The position numbers were made by a program, and so were the translations under genes. Shown here piece after piece: positions 17,573 through 28,340 of a DNA stretch of 64,000 bases. The stretch is from Zonotrichia leucophrys gambelii (taxonomy: Eukaryota; Chordata; Aves; Passeriformes; Passerellidae): positions 59,613,075 through 59,677,074 of the forward strand of contig NC_088172.1 of the NCBI RefSeq assembly GCF_028769735.1, in the 5' to 3' direction. Every line of letters begins with the position of its first letter. The stretch's first letter is position 1. The notes under the pieces are model-generated. The model had not been told where the DNA came from, made no database searches, and was given only the letters and a program-made list of their open reading frames with translations.

Positions 17573-20500
17573 GAAAACCGTGTTTTTTGGACTGTGTGGA
17601 TTCGTTGGCCTGGCACATATGAACCACAAGAATACAAAGCTTTGGTTGACACTGGTGCACAATGCACATTAATCCCATCGAGACATGTGGGGACAGAGTC
17701 TGTTTCTATTGCTGGTGTGACAGGGGGATCACAGGATTTTACTCTGGTAGAAGCTGAGGTGAGCCTGACTGGAAATGAGTGGAAGAAACACTCTATTGTG
17801 ACTGGCCCAGAGGCCCCATGTATTTTGGGCATAGACTACCTTCGAAGTGGGTATTTCAAAGACCCAAAGGGACTCAGATGGGCATTTGGAATAGCTGCTG
17901 TAGAGACAGAGGGTGTCAAGCAGTTGAACAGCTTGCCTGGACTGTCAGACAGCCCATCTGCAGTAGGTCTCCTGAAGGTGGAAGAGCAACGAGTGCCAAT
18001 TGCCACCTCAACAGTGCACCGCCGACAGTACCGAACGAATCGAGATGCTGTGATCCCCATCCATAAGATGATCCGAGAGCTGGAGAGCCAAGGGGTGGTC
18101 AGCAAGACCCACTCACCCTTCAACAGCCCCATCTGGCCTGTGCGAAAATCTGAAGGAGAATGGAGATTGACTGTGGACTATCGTGCATTGAATGAAGTGA
18201 CCCCACCCCTGAGCGCTGCTGTGCCGGACATGCTGGAACTCCAGTACGAGCTGGAGTCCAAGGCAGCAAGGTGGTACGCCACTATAGACATTGCCAATGC
18301 ATTTTTCTCCATTCCTCTGGCAGCAGAATGCAGGCCTCAGTTTGCTTTCACCTGGAGAGGCGTGCAGTACACCTGGAACCGATTGCCCCAGGGGTGGAAG
18401 CACAGCCCCACCATCTGCCATGGACTGATCCAGGCTGCACTGGAAAAGGGTGAGGCTCCAGAACATTTGCAATATATTGATGACATCATTGTGTGGGGGA
18501 AGACAGCAGCAGAGGTGTTCGAGAAAGGGGAGAAAATTATCCAGATTCTCCTAAAAGCTGGCTTCGCCATCAAGAAGAACAAAGTCAAGGGACCTGCTCA
18601 AGAGATCCAGTTTCTGGGAGTGAAGTGGCAAGACGGACGGCGTCAGATTCCCACCGATGTCATCAACAAGATCACAGCAATGTCTCCACCCACCAATAAG
18701 AAAGAGACACAAGCTTTCCTAGGCGCCATAGGTTTTTGGAGGATGCATATTCCCGAATACAGTCAGATCGTGAGCCCTCTCTACCTGGTCACCCGTAAGA
18801 AGAACACTTTCCACTGGGGCCCAGAGCAGCAACAAGCCTTTGCACAGATCAAGCAGGAGATTGCTCATGCAGTAGCCCTTGGCCCAGTCAGGACAGGACC
18901 AGAGGTGAAGAATGTGCTCTACTCTGCAGCCGGGAACCATGGCTTGTCCTGGAGCCTTTGGCAGAAGGTGCCTGAGGAGACTCGGGGTCGACCACTGGGA
19001 TTTTGGAGTCGAAGCTACAGAGGGTCTGAAGCCAACTACACTCCAACAGAGAAAGAAATCCTGGCTGCCTATGAAGGAGTCCAGGCTGCTTCGGAGGTAA
19101 TAGGCACTGAAGCACAACTCCTCCTGGCACCCCGACTACCCGTGCTGGGGTGGATGTTCAAAGGCAAGGTTCCCTCCACTCACCATGCCACCAGTGCTAC
19201 ATGGAGCAAGTGGATTGCTCTCATCACTCAGCGCGCCCATATAGGTAAACTGAATCGCCCTGGGATTTTGGAGGTCATTACAAATTGGCCCGAAGGTGAA
19301 AACTTTGGTCTCTCTGATGAAGGGGAACAAGAAGAGACACGAGCTGAAGAAGCTCCACCATACAACCAACTGCCAGCAGAAGATACACAATACGCTCTCT
19401 TTACTGATGGTTCTTGCCGCATTGTGGGAATGAACCGGAAGTGGAAAGCAGCTGTATGGAGCCCCACACGGCAGGTGGCAGAGGCCACTGAAGGAGAAGG
19501 TGGATCAAGCCAACTTGCTGAACTCAAAGCTGTTCAACTGGCCCTGGACATTGCTGAGAGAGAGAAGTGGCCAAAGCTCTACCTTTATACTGATTCATGG
19601 ATGGTAGCCAATGCTCTGTGGGGATGGCTGGAGAGGTGGAAAAAGGCTAACTGGCAACGTAGAGGAAAGCCAATTTGGGCTGCTGAAGAGTGGAAAGACA
19701 TTGCTACCAGGGTAGGGAAGCTGCCTGTGAAGGTCCGCCATGTAGATGCCCATGTACCCAAGAGTAGAGCTAATGAGGAGCACCAAAACAATGATCAGGT
19801 AGACCAAGCCGCAAAGATAGGGGTGTCCAAAATAGACCTAGATTGGGAACATAAAGGAGAGTTATTCTTAGCTCGGTGGGCCCATGATGCCTCAGGCCAC
19901 CAGGGCAGAGATGCCACCTATAAGTGGGCACGAGACCGAGGGGTGGATCTAACCATGGACAGTATTTCTCAGGTTATCCATGACTGTGAGACGTGTGCCG
20001 CCATCAAGCAGGCCAAGCGACTGAAGCCCCTCTGGTACGGTGGGCGGTGGTCCAAGTACAAGTATGGGGAGGCCTGGCAGATTGACTACATCACACTGCC
20101 CCAGACACGCCAGGGCAAGCGCTACGTGCTGACCATGGTGGAGGCCACCACTGGATGGCTGGAAACCTACCCTGTGCCTCATGCTACAGCCCGGAACACC
20201 ATCCTGGGCCTGGAAAAGCAAGTTCTGTGGAGACATGGCACCCCTGAGAGGATTGAGTCAGACAATGGGACTCATTTCAAGAACAGCCTTGTCAACACCT
20301 GGGCTAGGGAACATGGCATTGAGTGGGTGTACCATATCCCCTACCATGCACCAGCTGCAGGCAAAGTAGAGAGGTACAATGGACTGTTAAAAACCACATT
20401 GAAAGCATTAGGTGGGGGATCTTTCAAGAACTGGGATCAGCATCTGGCAAAGGCCACCTGGTTAGTTAACACCCGAGGCTCTACTAACCGAGTCGGCCCT

Positions 20501-20719
20501 GCCCAATCTGAGCCTTTGCAGAGAGTAGATGGAGACAAAGTCCCAGTGGTACATGTCAGAGGTTTGTTAGGGAAGACTGTGTGGATCAATTCTGCCTCGA
20601 GTACAGACAAACCCATTCGTGGGGTTGTCTTTGCTCAGGGACCAGGTTGCACGTGGTGGATAATGCAAAAAGATGGAAGAACACGATGTGTACCTCAGGG
20701 AGACCTGATTGTTGGATAA
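17540..20719 (+). CDS. pol: ERV pol: protease, reverse transcriptase, RNase H, integrase
   Basis: The frame is open for 1,059 codons after the gag TAG, ending TAA, with no internal stop. The aspartic protease has LVDTGAQ (Asp at 17648) and ILGIDYL. The reverse transcriptase has YIDD at 18473-18484. RNase H starts at FTDGS (Asp at 19406), with the later AELKAVQ, YTDSW and DQVDQAAK catalytic regions. The integrase has an HX4HX28CX2C zinc site (19883, 19898, 19985, 19994) and a D,D-35-E core (20084, 20261, 20369). A C-terminal SH3-like region follows. All catalytic residues I can check are present, so the ORF looks enzymatically intact. There is no AUG near the 5' end, which fits expression as a gag-pol readthrough product. 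The sequence is ERV-L-like by recognition. Confidence 0.93.
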   Translation, partial: RGPASSQVEAGENRVFWTVWIRWPGTYEPQEYKALVDTGAQCTLIPSRHVGTESVSIAGVTGGSQDFTLVEAEVSLTGNEWKKHSIVTGPEAPCILGIDYLRSGYFKDPKGLRWAFGIAAVETEGVKQLNSLPGLSDSPSAVGLLKVEEQRVPIATSTVHRRQYRTNRDAVIPIHKMIRELESQGVVSKTHSPFNSPIWPVRKSEGEWRLTVDYRALNEVTPPLSAAVPDMLELQYELESKAARWYATIDIANAFFSIPLAAECRPQFAFTWRGVQYTWNRLPQGWKHSPTICHGLIQAALEKGEAPEHLQYIDDIIVWGKTAAEVFEKGEKIIQILLKAGFAIKKNKVKGPAQEIQFLGVKWQDGRRQIPTDVINKITAMSPPTNKKETQAFLGAIGFWRMHIPEYSQIVSPLYLVTRKKNTFHWGPEQQQAFAQIKQEIAHAVALGPVRTGPEVKNVLYSAAGNHGLSWSLWQKVPEETRGRPLGFWSRSYRGSEANYTPTEKEILAAYEGVQAASEVIGTEAQLLLAPRLPVLGWMFKGKVPSTHHATSATWSKWIALITQRAHIGKLNRPGILEVITNWPEGENFGLSDEGEQEETRAEEAPPYNQLPAEDTQYALFTDGSCRIVGMNRKWKAAVWSPTRQVAEATEGEGGSSQLAELKAVQLALDIAEREKWPKLYLYTDSWMVANALWGWLERWKKANWQRRGKPIWAAEEWKDIATRVGKLPVKVRHVDAHVPKSRANEEHQNNDQVDQAAKIGVSKIDLDWEHKGELFLARWAHDASGHQGRDATYKWARDRGVDLTMDSISQVIHDCETCAAIKQAKRLKPLWYGGRWSKYKYGEAWQIDYITLPQTRQGKRYVLTMVEATTGWLETYPVPHATARNTILGLEKQVLWRHGTPERIESDNGTHFKNSLVNTWAREHGIEWVYHIPYHAPAAGKVERYNGLLKTTLKALGGGSFKNWDQHLAKATWLVNTRGSTNRVGPAQSEPLQRVDGDKVPVVHVRGLLGKTVWINSASSTDKPIRGVVFAQGPGCTWWIMQKDGRTRCVPQGDLIVG

Positions 20720-20845
20720 AACCTGTATAAATATCACTGTTTCCTGAATGTTATTACCATTGTCTGTGTATAGTTGTATAATGGATGTATCATGTATGTA
20801 CTTGTAGAGTTAGAATTTATATTAGTTTTAGTAGTAAGCAGACGA

Positions 20846-20865
20846 TATGGGGATAAGGGGTGGAA
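20846..20865 (+). promoter_or_regulatory. Polypurine tract before the 3' LTR
   Basis: A purine-rich stretch (ATATGGGGATAAGGGGTGGAA) abuts the TG of the 3' LTR. It is the expected plus-strand primer. It is interrupted by single T residues, so it is imperfect. Confidence 0.75.
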
Positions 20866-21516
20866 TGTCCTGGGTTGACTATATGATGCTTTTATCCCCA
20901 ATCGTCTCATTCTGTTTATGCTGAATAATAATAAGTTTTGTACCTTTAAGAGTGTTACAGAGAGTGAAGGGGGAGGGAGAAGAAGCGCGCAGTTTGTTTT
21001 CAGACACTGCACTCCTCCACATTCCTGCTCCTGACTGTGTTGTCTGCGGACAGACAGCGGGACAGAGAGCTCTTCTTTTGCTTTTTAGTTAGTGTTAGCT
21101 AGCTGAGGCAAAGAAGTTCCCTGGACTGTTTTTTCCCTTTTCTTTGGACCTCTTGGAACTGCTCTGGACTGAACACCCAGGAGAACACCGGCAGCTGCAG
21201 TTGTGGCCCACCAGGCCAGGCCTGGCCTGCGACAATTCCAGCACCGGAGGGACTGATCAGAGACTGAGTGAGCTGCTGCTTGAACTCGGGGTTTTTTCTC
21301 AGTTTGTCATCTCTTTTAGAGTGGCAAGGGGTCTCATTGTTTTGATACTGTTTTGGTCTTATTGTTTAATAAACAGGGGTTTTTTTTTCCACCTTTCTCC
21401 AAGGAGGTATTTTTCTTTCCTCCCGGACCAGTTGGGGGGAGGGGCCGATTGGATCTGCTTTTCCCACCAGAGCTCCTTTGGGGGATTCTTCCCCAAATTT
21501 GCTCTAAACCTAGACA
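20866..21516 (+). repeat. 3' LTR
   Basis: The 3' LTR is 651 bp and identical by eye to the 5' LTR except for one extra G. It carries the same palindrome, poly(A) signal and U5 stem. Open frames here are only copies of the LTR reading frames. Confidence 0.95.
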
Positions 21517-21521
21517 CAAGG
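21517..21521. repeat. 3' target-site duplication of the provirus
   Basis: CAAGG follows the CA end of the 3' LTR and matches 14776-14780. Confidence 0.93.
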
Positions 21522-22203
21522 AAAAATTCACAAGGTTTTCCTGAGGAAAGGACAGTTGGAAGTGAGTCCCTGGAGTTCCTCATCTGGCTGGTACACAGCT
21601 GCTTACCCACAAAAGTGAAGAGGTGCCTGCTTGTAAAAGAGGTTATTCAGCCTCCATGGTTTTGGAGATTGGACACTGATTCCTTACAAGAGACACCTTG
21701 TACTCTCAGAAGAACAGCCCGTGCATCATTAATTCTGGCTTAGCTTTGCACCACTGTACTGCAACAGTAAACCTGTAAAAGTGGTGTTTCCTAACTCGGG
21801 CAGTAAATCTAGAAGCAAATTTGAAAGAGGTTAACAAGTATTGATAGCTCTTCTGAGGTGACAGGAAACATGATTCAGAGGAGAGAATGAATGTGTGTTT
21901 GTAAGGAAAACTTGATTACAAAAGTTACCATCCCAAAAACTTTATTTAACATATTTTTTTTTTATAGCGGGTTTTATGTTGACCTAAGATTACAAGCAAA
22001 GCAATGTTTGCACATACATAATGTCTCTCATCAGCTGATATAAAAAAATATTTCATTTACAATCTACTTATTCATGGTAGCAACTCTCTACTTCATAGTT
22101 AGCTGTAAACAGTGAGTTGAGGGCCCTTTTTTGATTTTTGATTTTTTAATTTATTTTTAATATTTGCTATTTCACAGTGTCTTCTGTAGTACAAAATTGG
22201 ATG

Positions 22204-22244
22204 ATGGATGGATGGATGGATGGATGGATGGATGGATGGATGGA
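22204..22244. repeat. (ATGG)n microsatellite
   Basis: About ten uninterrupted copies of ATGG occur. The repeating MDGW-type ORFs over it are translations of the repeat, not genes. Confidence 0.95.
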
Positions 22245-22498
22245 TTTATTTTTTTACAGAATCTTTTTGCAGCTTTGCTCTTGTTTGTACTTGCTTTGTG
22301 TCTTACTTTATTGTCATGGAGAGCTGCTCTTGCTCCATCTGGGGAGCTGCTGTTTGGAAGGAGGACATGTTTGGGTGCATTGTGTCCCATCCCTCTGCTC
22401 TGAGGCTGGTGCTGACTTGTGAGCCTATGGACAGTATTGAAAAAGCATGAAGTACTATTTAGGCTTTAAAAGGCATTTGGCCAAAGGTATTGGAGAAT

Positions 22499-22618
22499 TT
22501 GGAATGGTTCGGGTTGGAAGGGACCTTAAAGCTCATCTAGTTCCACCTCCCTCTGCCATGAGCAGGGACAACTTCCGCTAGACCAGGATGCTCAAAGCCC
22601 AATCCAGCCTGGCCCTTG
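22499..22618 (-). mobile_element. CR1 LINE fragment
   Basis: This has the familiar CR1 3'-end sequence in reverse orientation: GGTTGGAAGGGACCTTAAAG, then GACCAGGATGCTCAAAGCCC. It is about 120 bp and 5'-truncated. Confidence 0.85.
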
Positions 22619-25600
22619 GTTTGTCCATCTCAGCAGTATTGCTGTGTCACTGGCTCAGCTTCTAAAAGATGCTCTGTTCTTGTGCCTTGGCAGTGTGCAG
22701 AATGTGACCCCAGGATTTTTTGTGTGCCTATTTGCTGTGCCTTCATCTCTGCCTCTGTCTTTTCAATTTTCCTTTTCTCCTTTTCTAATTAGAGACTTGA
22801 ACAACCACTCAGGCCAAGTTTCCTATGTTTTGTTGCATCTATCCAGTAGCTACAGTGCAAATTTGGGTTAGAAGTAGGATTTATGTCTTGGGTTTTTTCA
22901 TGAGCCTTTCTCTTCCCTCTGTGTTTTGGGGCCAGAAATAAAATTTAAACATAACCTGAGGAAAGAATATACTGTCTTCTGACAGAGATACCTGATACAA
23001 TTATGAAAAGATTGTCATGTGGCATCCTTTATGCCCGCAAGAAAAACTTTTTGGTATCCAATGTCTATAGTTCATATTTGCTGTCATAGAGAGGATGTTG
23101 GAGGCTGTCACTGGACACGCAGCTTGAAATTTGATGACTTGTGGTTTGATGCCCTGTCACATACTTGTTTGGCGCCTTGGAGAAAGCTGTGCAGGTTCTT
23201 GTCTGATCCACAGCAGCAGTCTGGCCTCTTGCAGTGTTTGTTGTGCAATTCTGCTGCAATTGAGGAAGCATTTGGAGGTGCACGCATCTTTTCTACTGTG
23301 CATATTCCTGAGTATTGAGGTTTTGAAGAAGTGGGCCATTCAGTAGAAAATCTTACTGTGTCACTCCCACTGAGCTGCTGCTGCTGCTGGTCTTAAGGGG
23401 GTGAGGGGGAAAGGCAGCGTGATGCTGGGCTTTGGGAGCTCTTCATAATCCTTGGCACACCTGCCCTGTATGTGAGAAAGAAAATGCCTTGTAATGCTTT
23501 ATGAGCTGAAGGACATAGCAAAAGCTTTCCTTCTTTAATACTGATTAGTAATGTGGAGGTTTCTTCCTGCTGAGCTTGATACTTTAAAATTAAATGGCTT
23601 AAACTTTCTGAAACCCTAAGGAAACCAATGCTGGCCTGCCTGGCCTCTGTTCTGCCCCCATGAGCTTCACTTCTGGCCCTGGCACTCTGGACTAAGTGAA
23701 ACAAAACAACCAGCTAGCATGGCTAAGGGCTAAATTTCCTTTTGTTGATGGACCCTACAGCTGTCCAGATGGATCTCACCAGGAAGTGCTTTTCTCTCAG
23801 CCCCACAGCCGTGGCCACCAAGCTCCACACTGCAAGTGTGGAGTTTGCTCTGAAGAAACAAGACTCAATCATTTTTCAAGGCAGTTGTCATGTGTCCCAG
23901 TTCTCAGTGCTTCCCGAAAAAAACAGTAGGATTGAGTGATGGAGAGAGATACTTCACTACTGACATTATTTACTATTTGCTCCCAACACAACTGTCAGGC
24001 ATGGCTGTACCCCGTGATGACATGGTTGGAAACTTGCATTCTTGCATCCAGCCAAGGTCAAAGTGGACATAAGGTAAGTGCCATGCAAAGGTATGTCTTA
24101 AGTAGTTCCATAGAAAAGTGTCATCCATCTCCTGATCTATTGCCTCATGTTGGTTTTCATTCTCTTTCATTTAATTTCCTGGCTTTTCATCCTGTTCTTT
24201 TCCTGGACCAATCCCTGTATTTGGCAGTAGGGTTGAACCTATTGATAATTGATTGCACACAGTGCTTGAGTTCAAGGCTTGAGTCAGCATCTAGATCTCA
24301 CCTGTTCATCAGTCTGCCACCCCATGGCAGCCATGCTTTTCTCTTGGATTTTGAAACAGTTGTATTAGTCATAATACTGGCCCAGGAGGTGCTGGGCTGC
24401 CATGTGGTGATTTCAGCTCAGTATCTTTTCATTTCACATGTGAAATTCATCTCATGAGACTGAGACAAAATGCATTAGTAATGCTTCAGAGCAGGGATTG
24501 CATCACCCCCAGCTGGAGGTGTCCTTGTTACTGGTTTACAGGGCTGCACTCCAGGATGCTCCCATTCTCTGTGGAGCTGTTAATGAGCTATGAATCCTGT
24601 GTTTGGCATCAGAATGGCACACCCTAGGGCTGACAGGGAATGGCTTATCTTGGCATTGCCCATCACTTGGTCACAGCTGCAGTTTCCTGCCTAGTGTGGA
24701 AGGGCTTTCACTTCTGTGGCCAAAAGGAAGATGTTGGCAAGCGGTGATTAATACTTTTTCTGAGTTTTGGTTTTATGACTCCAGATGAGTCTCAGAAAGG
24801 TAACACAGCTCATTTCACATCACAATTGGCTCCTGCTGTTACTGCCATGACCTAATTGTTTTTATTTTCATTTTAAGAGTAAAAGCATTTAAACCCAACC
24901 TTATAAAGACCAATGAATAAAACAGACCAGTGGAAAAGGTGTGACTGAAGGCTTGAGGTAGGTGGCATAAATGAGATTGCTTAGAAGCTTGTTTTGTCAG
25001 TCGTTATTCATCTGTTAGCAACTCCTGTGTGATCCTCTAAAGCATCAGCCGTCACTCATGTTTGACTGGGCCTGCTCTGTGTGGGATTTCCCTCACCCCA
25101 AGCCCTCCTGTTGTGTGTTTAGCTACAAAAGCTGCTCCATACCTGCAGGTTTTGTTGACTGCCTCTGTTGGTTTTTGTGTAGTTTTGAGAGGGTGCCTGC
25201 CAGCTGTCAGGACACAGGCACAGTTAAGCTCTCTCTGAATGTCCTCTAGCCCTAACATGAGCCAGCACTCTTCCTGACCTTTTCCAGATGTTTTTTCACA
25301 AACCTCCAGTACCTGGATCAATGGAGTTTGCTTTGCCTGCCTCTTTAGTACTTTCCAGTCAGGAGGAGATAAGCCTGCTGCTGCAATGCTGTGAGGGGTT
25401 ATACCACATTATGGCCATGACTAGCTCCCAAACCAAGTGTTTCCTCATTTTCTCTTGACTTCCCTGCTAGTGTGTTTGATCATGCTGCGCTTGATGTAAT
25501 GCACACAAGCTGCTGAGTCACCCCTGAGCTGGCAAGATTTTGTTGTACTCTTAACCCAATGTAGAGTGTTTGGTCCCTAGGCAGGCAGGAGCAAAGCTGG

Positions 25601-25760
25601 TGCCTCTTGGTTCCTTCTGAATCATGTGACAGCCAGCCTGGAGGAGCCTTTGCTCTCAGGGCAGGTTAGCCTGCACTTCAGAGGCCGTGTACTGCAGGGC
25701 AGTGTTTCCAGGCTGGGCCATGGCAGCACCCTGGGGATGCTCCAGAAAAACCCTCAGTGT

Positions 25761-26260
25761 TTAGAATCATAAATATGCTGAGCTGGAAGGACACGTCAGA
25801 ATCAAGTCCACTTCTGGCCCTGCACAGGACACACCTTGTGCCTGAAGGCATTGTCCAAACACTTCTTGAATTCTGTCAGGCTTGGAGCTGTGACCACTTC
25901 CCTGGGGAGCCTGTTCCAGTGCCCAAGCACCCTCTGGTTATGAACCTTTTCCTGATATCCAGCCTAAACCTCCCCTGATGCAGCTTCATGCCATTTTCTC
26001 AGGTTCTGTCACTGGTCTCAAGAGTGAAGAGATCACTGTCTGCACCTCTGCTTTGCCTTGTGAGGATGTTGAAGATAATTACAGCAAGGTCTCCCCTCAG
26101 TCTCCTCCAGGCTGAACAGACCACATGACCTCAGCTGATCCTCATACAGCTTCCTCTCAGACCCTTCACCATCCTCATGGACCTCCTTTGGATGCTTTCT
26201 CATAGCTCTGTATCTTTATATTATGGTGACCAAAACTGCGCACAGCACTTGAGGTTGGTC
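25761..26260 (-). mobile_element. CR1 LINE fragment, about 500 bp, diverged
   Basis: It reads AGAATCATAAATATGCTGAG near the left end and GGCTGAACAGACCACATGAC further in, then ACCAAAACTGCGCACAGCAC. These are diverged CR1 3' landmarks in the antisense orientation. Boundaries are approximate. Confidence 0.8.
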
Positions 26261-27479
26261 CTTTTGGATTGCAGCTCAGTGTCAATACAATGGAACATGC
26301 TTTTTATACATTATCTCACATATTTTAATAATAAAATTTTATTTTGTATATATATACATTTTTATAAATAAGACCTATACAATTTGTATGTCATAAATTT
26401 GTCTGTGTCCTCTGGAAAATTTGCTTTAGAAGCTGTTCAAGAAGGATGGGGATGTCTTCTGTTTTTCACGGATTATTTTACATACTACAAAGTTTAGAAA
26501 GTGTGTGTAGCTTTTGTAGTATCAGTGCTAATGGCTCTGATGTAAATCTGCCTTGAAATGGGATAAACTGCATTCAAAACTGTACTGAGCCCTGAAAACC
26601 AAGAGCTGGGCACCACAAATGCAGCATTTCAAGCAGGCCTGAGAAATGAAATGGAGTATGGCGCAGTATTGGGAATTATCTGCTGGCGTGTGAACAAATA
26701 CAGGCTCCATCAGGAAATCCTGCCTTCAAGCCAGTTTTGCTGCTCCACTGGTGATGTGACAGCTGGACCCACAGGGTTATTTCTGCCTCTGGCAAGGAGC
26801 TTAGAAACAAGGCTGCAGGCAGGTTTCAGATGCCTGTGAGCTCAGGGCTCCAAGTGCTGAGTTGCACATCCAGCCTCTGCCTGGCGAGTGGAGAATTTTA
26901 TTTTCAGTTCTGTTGAGATGTAGGAGCACAACCCAACTGCCTGGCTTTGGGCAACTGTACAAGGCTCCCCAAAAATGCAAGGAAAGAAGGTATAAAAGAA
27001 AGGAATGCAGTAGGAGCTTGTGCTGGTTTATTCTGGGAGAAGTTTCCCCCTGCATCTCCCCCTCCGCCCCCCAATGCTGCCATACAGTCGCATGCTGGGA
27101 ATATTTGTTGCATATCCACCTAACTGCTGATTGACACATACAAGACAATAAACTTAATTAGTTAAAATCCCCTGTGTTCTGATTGACTGCCAATGTCCAA
27201 AGTCCACCAGGAAAGACATGGGAGATAACATTTGTAAGGCGAGGCTATCTGGGCTTGCAGAGTATTTTTTCAATTAATTTCTGCCTAAGGATTGGCTGTG
27301 ATACTTATCCACTGGCAAACCTAGTTTCAGATTTCAGCTTTAAAATATAATTGGCAGCTCAGCAAATTCATAAAATTGATCCCCATTCACACTTATTTTT
27401 GGCTTGCGTTAAGAATGTGCCAACCTGGAACCCTAAACTTAACCCCGAGTGACTTTCCCAGGGCTGCTGCCCTGAAAGG

Positions 27480-27830
27480 AAAGCCTGGCAGCAGCGCCTG
27501 GGCCGCGGCCAAGATAAATCCTGAGCCGCCGATGGCAGAGTAGTCACAGCCTGAACTGCAGGTGAGGGGAGAATAAAGAGACGGAATAAAGGGTAAATTT
27601 TGTAAAATGCGCCCTTTCTGAAACCTGTTATTGTGCATTTGTCTCTCAGTGCTCCACAGCCTGACCCTGCTGCGGCCCAGAGCCCGCCCGAGCTGCTGTG
27701 AGCCCTGCAGCACCGCCGGACACAAACCACGGGACGAGGTCGGGCGTGTGTGGCGGGGTAACAGCGCCGCGATTCCAGCTCGCAGGAAGCTGCTGCAGCC
27801 TGAACTGCTGCTGGCATAGTCCAAGGTAAG
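27480..27830. promoter_or_regulatory. Orphan CpG-rich block with a strong splice donor (possible non-coding RNA promoter)
   Basis: CpG and GC content rise sharply here within AT-rich surroundings (for example GCGCCGCG and CACCGCCGG). A strong plus-strand donor, CCAAG|GTAAGG, lies at 27826. No protein-coding frame is convincing. A divergent or long non-coding RNA start is possible. A GC-rich relic of a repeat is the alternative. Confidence 0.35.
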
Positions 27831-28211
27831 GAAGCAAAAAGAGCCTTTGCATAATATCCACAGATGTTAAATTCAGCCGCGCGGTGAGGTGTTCAGGCCC
27901 CAGACACACACATGGAGGGATAGAGGGCCCGGCTCTCTCTTCCCAGGCGCCTGGGGGCTGACCCCGGTCACGGGGCAGTGCAAGGATAAGGGCCAGTCAT
28001 GGGAATGGGAGGGAGTGCCTCAGGGACATAGGGACAAGCTCCCCAGGGCCTTCACAGAAGGCACCAGAATTGGCTCTGCCGGTGAGATCGAGCCTCACCC
28101 GTGGTTTCCTTCGGCCTGCGGGAGCCTCTCAGGCCGGGTCCTCGGCAGGGGAGCGTCCGTGCCGAACAGGCCGAGCCCGGCCCGCGGAGCCTGCGGCGCA
28201 CCGAGTCCCGG

Positions 28212-28340
28212 CGCTGCTCCAGCTGCTCCCAGGGCATCTCCTGCTGCTGCTCTTGGGCAGCTCCCGCTGCTGCTCCCGGGGCAGATCCCTCTGCTCTCAG
28301 GGCAGCTCCTCCTGCTGCTCCCGGGGCAGCTCCTGCTGCC
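28212..28340. repeat. GC-rich minisatellite, about 24-bp unit, about five copies
   Basis: Imperfect copies of a unit like CTGCTGCTCCCGGGGCAGCT follow one another. It sits within a second CpG-rich stretch (27,880-28,420). The Ser/Cys/Leu/Pro-rich ORFs over it reflect the repeat. Confidence 0.75.

Larger units (their letters stand above)
14781..21516 (+). mobile_element. Near-intact ERV-L-like endogenous retrovirus, env-less
   Basis: This 6.7-kb provirus has LTRs of 650 and 651 bp (TG...CA), a CAAGG target duplication, a primer binding site and a purine-rich tract. Its open frames run ORF1 (membrane protein), gag-like, UAG, then pro-pol. The reverse transcriptase sequence resembles the class III/ERV-L-like pol ORFs common in bird genomes, by recognition rather than by a search. 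Only 146 bases separate the pol stop from the 3' LTR, so no env is encoded. No dUTPase domain was seen at the end of pol. The LTRs differ by one base (a G-run of 4 versus 5 near 14,886), so the insertion is very recent. It lies in the same orientation as TAB2 and about 3.4 kb beyond it. Confidence 0.95.

Noticed and set aside
17594..20719. pol starting at its own start codon at 17594
   Set aside because: That codon is GTG with no initiation context. The frame is continuous with gag across one TAG, so readthrough is the simpler reading.
22164..22450. ORFs with repeating MDGW or SIHP motifs
   Set aside because: They are translations of the ATGG microsatellite in different frames.
23936..24457. 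173-codon plus-strand ORF
   Set aside because: No domain, no splice or UTR context and no recognisable similarity. It is consistent with a chance open frame.
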